From: Bacteroidales bacterium
Lineage (GTDB): Bacteria > Bacteroidota > Bacteroidia > Bacteroidales > P3
DNA length: 64,000 nt
Direction of reading: 5' to 3'
Assembly: GCA_022482545.1 (NCBI GenBank)
Contig: JAKVOZ010000005.1
Span: 86,617 to 150,616, forward strand
The position numbers were made by a program, and so were the translations under genes. Positions 63,348 through 64,000 of this stretch are shown here, piece after piece. Under the pieces are notes generated by a model. It made no database searches, was not told the DNA's origin, and saw nothing but the letters and a program-made list of their open reading frames with translations. Positions within the stretch are counted from its first letter, which is position 1. Each line of letters opens with the position of its first letter.

Positions 63348-63944
63348 ATGATATACGGATATATAAGAGTAAGCAGCGACAAGCAGACGGTTGAAAACCA
63401 AAGATTTGAAATAAATAATTTCTGCCATAACAAGGAAATGTTTATTGATAAATGGATTGAAGAAACTATTTCAGGGACAAAAGATGTAAATGAAAGAAAA
63501 CTCGGCAAATTACTAAAAAGAATGCGAAAAGATGACGTGTTAATTTGTAGCGAATTATCAAGGTTAGGAAGAAATCTTTTGATGATAATGGGCATATTGA
63601 ATGAATGTATGAAAAATGATATTCAAGTATGGACAATAAAAGATAATTATAGATTGGGAAGTGATATAAATTCAAAGGTATTAGCATTTGCTTTTGGATT
63701 GAGTGCAGAAATAGAAAGAAATCTTATAAGCCAGAGAACAAAAGAAGCTCTTGCAAGAAAAAAAGCAGAAGGAGTAATCCTTGGAAGACCAAAGGGAAGA
63801 AAGTCAAGCAAAAAGAAACTTACAGGACTTGAAATAAAAATAAAAAAATTAAGAGAAGATAGAGTGTCTTATTCGGCTATAGCAAGAATATTAAAAGTTA
63901 ATCGTGCAACAGTAACTAATTTTGTAAAAGAGAATAATTTATAA
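63348..63944 (+). CDS. Serine site-specific recombinase, Mpi-like DNA invertase
   Basis: A 198-residue small serine recombinase. The catalytic Ser is in YIRVSSDKQT (Ser9 or Ser10), with Arg-rich SELSRLGRN and the GLSAEIERNLISQRTKEAL E-helix, then a C-terminal resolvase helix-turn-helix (YSAIARILKVNRATVTNFVK). By recollection it closely resembles the Bacteroides fragilis master invertase Mpi, which flips capsule promoters. Here it sits 41 bp outside the right inverted repeat, making it the obvious enzyme for the cassette inversion. A TAATTTTG box at 63319-63326 may be its promoter. Confidence 0.93.
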   Translation: MIYGYIRVSSDKQTVENQRFEINNFCHNKEMFIDKWIEETISGTKDVNERKLGKLLKRMRKDDVLICSELSRLGRNLLMIMGILNECMKNDIQVWTIKDNYRLGSDINSKVLAFAFGLSAEIERNLISQRTKEALARKKAEGVILGRPKGRKSSKKKLTGLEIKIKKLREDRVSYSAIARILKVNRATVTNFVKENNL

Positions 63945-64000
63945 AATAAAACATAAATACAATTCTTTTAATAACTATTTTTTGGTAATTACTAATTTTG

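Noticed and set aside
56072..63944. Naming the island BREX, DISARM, type I or type III restriction
   Set aside because: pglZ, brxL, brxC, drmA, drmB, hsdR and hsdS are absent; the methyltransferase resembles PglX, but one similar gene does not define the system.
52992..64000. Prophage
   Set aside because: No capsid, terminase, portal, tail or lysis genes; DUF5131 alone occurs on phages but also on other islands.

Overview
The window comes from an AT-rich (roughly 30% GC) member of the Bacteroidota, most likely Bacteroidales. Supporting traits are promoters of the TTTG-N19/20-TAnnTTTG type, no obvious Shine-Dalgarno dependence, type IX secretion (T9SS) C-terminal sorting domains, Nqr and Rnf operons, Omp28/DUF6029/TlpA envelope genes, and a recombinase of the Bacteroides Mpi type. 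Nearly every gene ends in TAA.

Layout. 1-6629: end of queG, converging on a complete nqrABCDEF operon (Na+-pumping NADH:quinone reductase). 6751-10241: an orphan exosortase-family protease behind a possibly leaderless promoter, a 5 x 22-bp direct-repeat array, two tandem GldN-like secreted proteins and a TrmH-family methyltransferase. 10244-14279: polA (proofreading motif lost) behind an M64 metallopeptidase. 14437-16038: tnaA with a candidate leader ORF and alternative hairpins. 16110-21173: lipoprotein, short-chain prenyl synthase, wecB, GT4 glycosyltransferase and, divergently, a long-chain prenyl synthase. 21212-25116: TlpA, DUF6029, Omp28 and a T9SS-cargo protein. 25569-30030: rnfBCDGE without rnfA. 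30193-39437: ssb, a beta-barrel protein and a 2592-residue T9SS-secreted Fn3/adhesin protein. 39803-46759: F-ATPase genes atpE-F-H-A-G, then nadB and a frameshifted membrane glycosyltransferase. 47025-52335: tRNA-Lys and tRNA-Thr, with an M20 amidohydrolase starting 2 nt after tRNA-Thr, then aroA, a sigma-54 activator and a phospholipase-D-like enzyme. 52650-52991: tRNA-Ser, tRNA-Pro, tRNA-Arg. 52992-64000: an accessory island beside tRNA-Arg.

The island holds the most interesting system. A PLD-SNF2 helicase (56072-59365) is followed by an Eco57I/PglX-like N6-adenine methyltransferase (59391-62480). The target-recognition end of the methyltransferase lies inside a segment bounded by 49-bp perfect inverted repeats (62056-62104 and 63258-63306). 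The segment carries a second, different recognition cassette in reverse orientation, open and in frame with the repeat. An Mpi-like serine invertase gene (63348-63944) lies just outside. Inversion would swap the specificity domain. The cassette now expressed contains an in-frame TGA, so in this orientation the methyltransferase lacks its last 64 residues, while flipping would produce a complete 1105-residue enzyme. A TcmP/DUF5131 pair sits upstream in the same island. I read this as a phase-variable, ATP-dependent restriction-modification-like defence module; the function is inferred, whereas the DNA arrangement is visible directly.

The energy genes fit together. Nqr and Rnf couple redox to Na+ (or H+) export, the two prenyl synthases could supply isoprenoid chains including a quinone tail, and the c subunit lacks the usual Na+-binding residues, suggesting an H+-driven ATP synthase. 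Tryptophanase, M20 and M64 enzymes suit a peptide- and amino-acid-using host-associated anaerobe.
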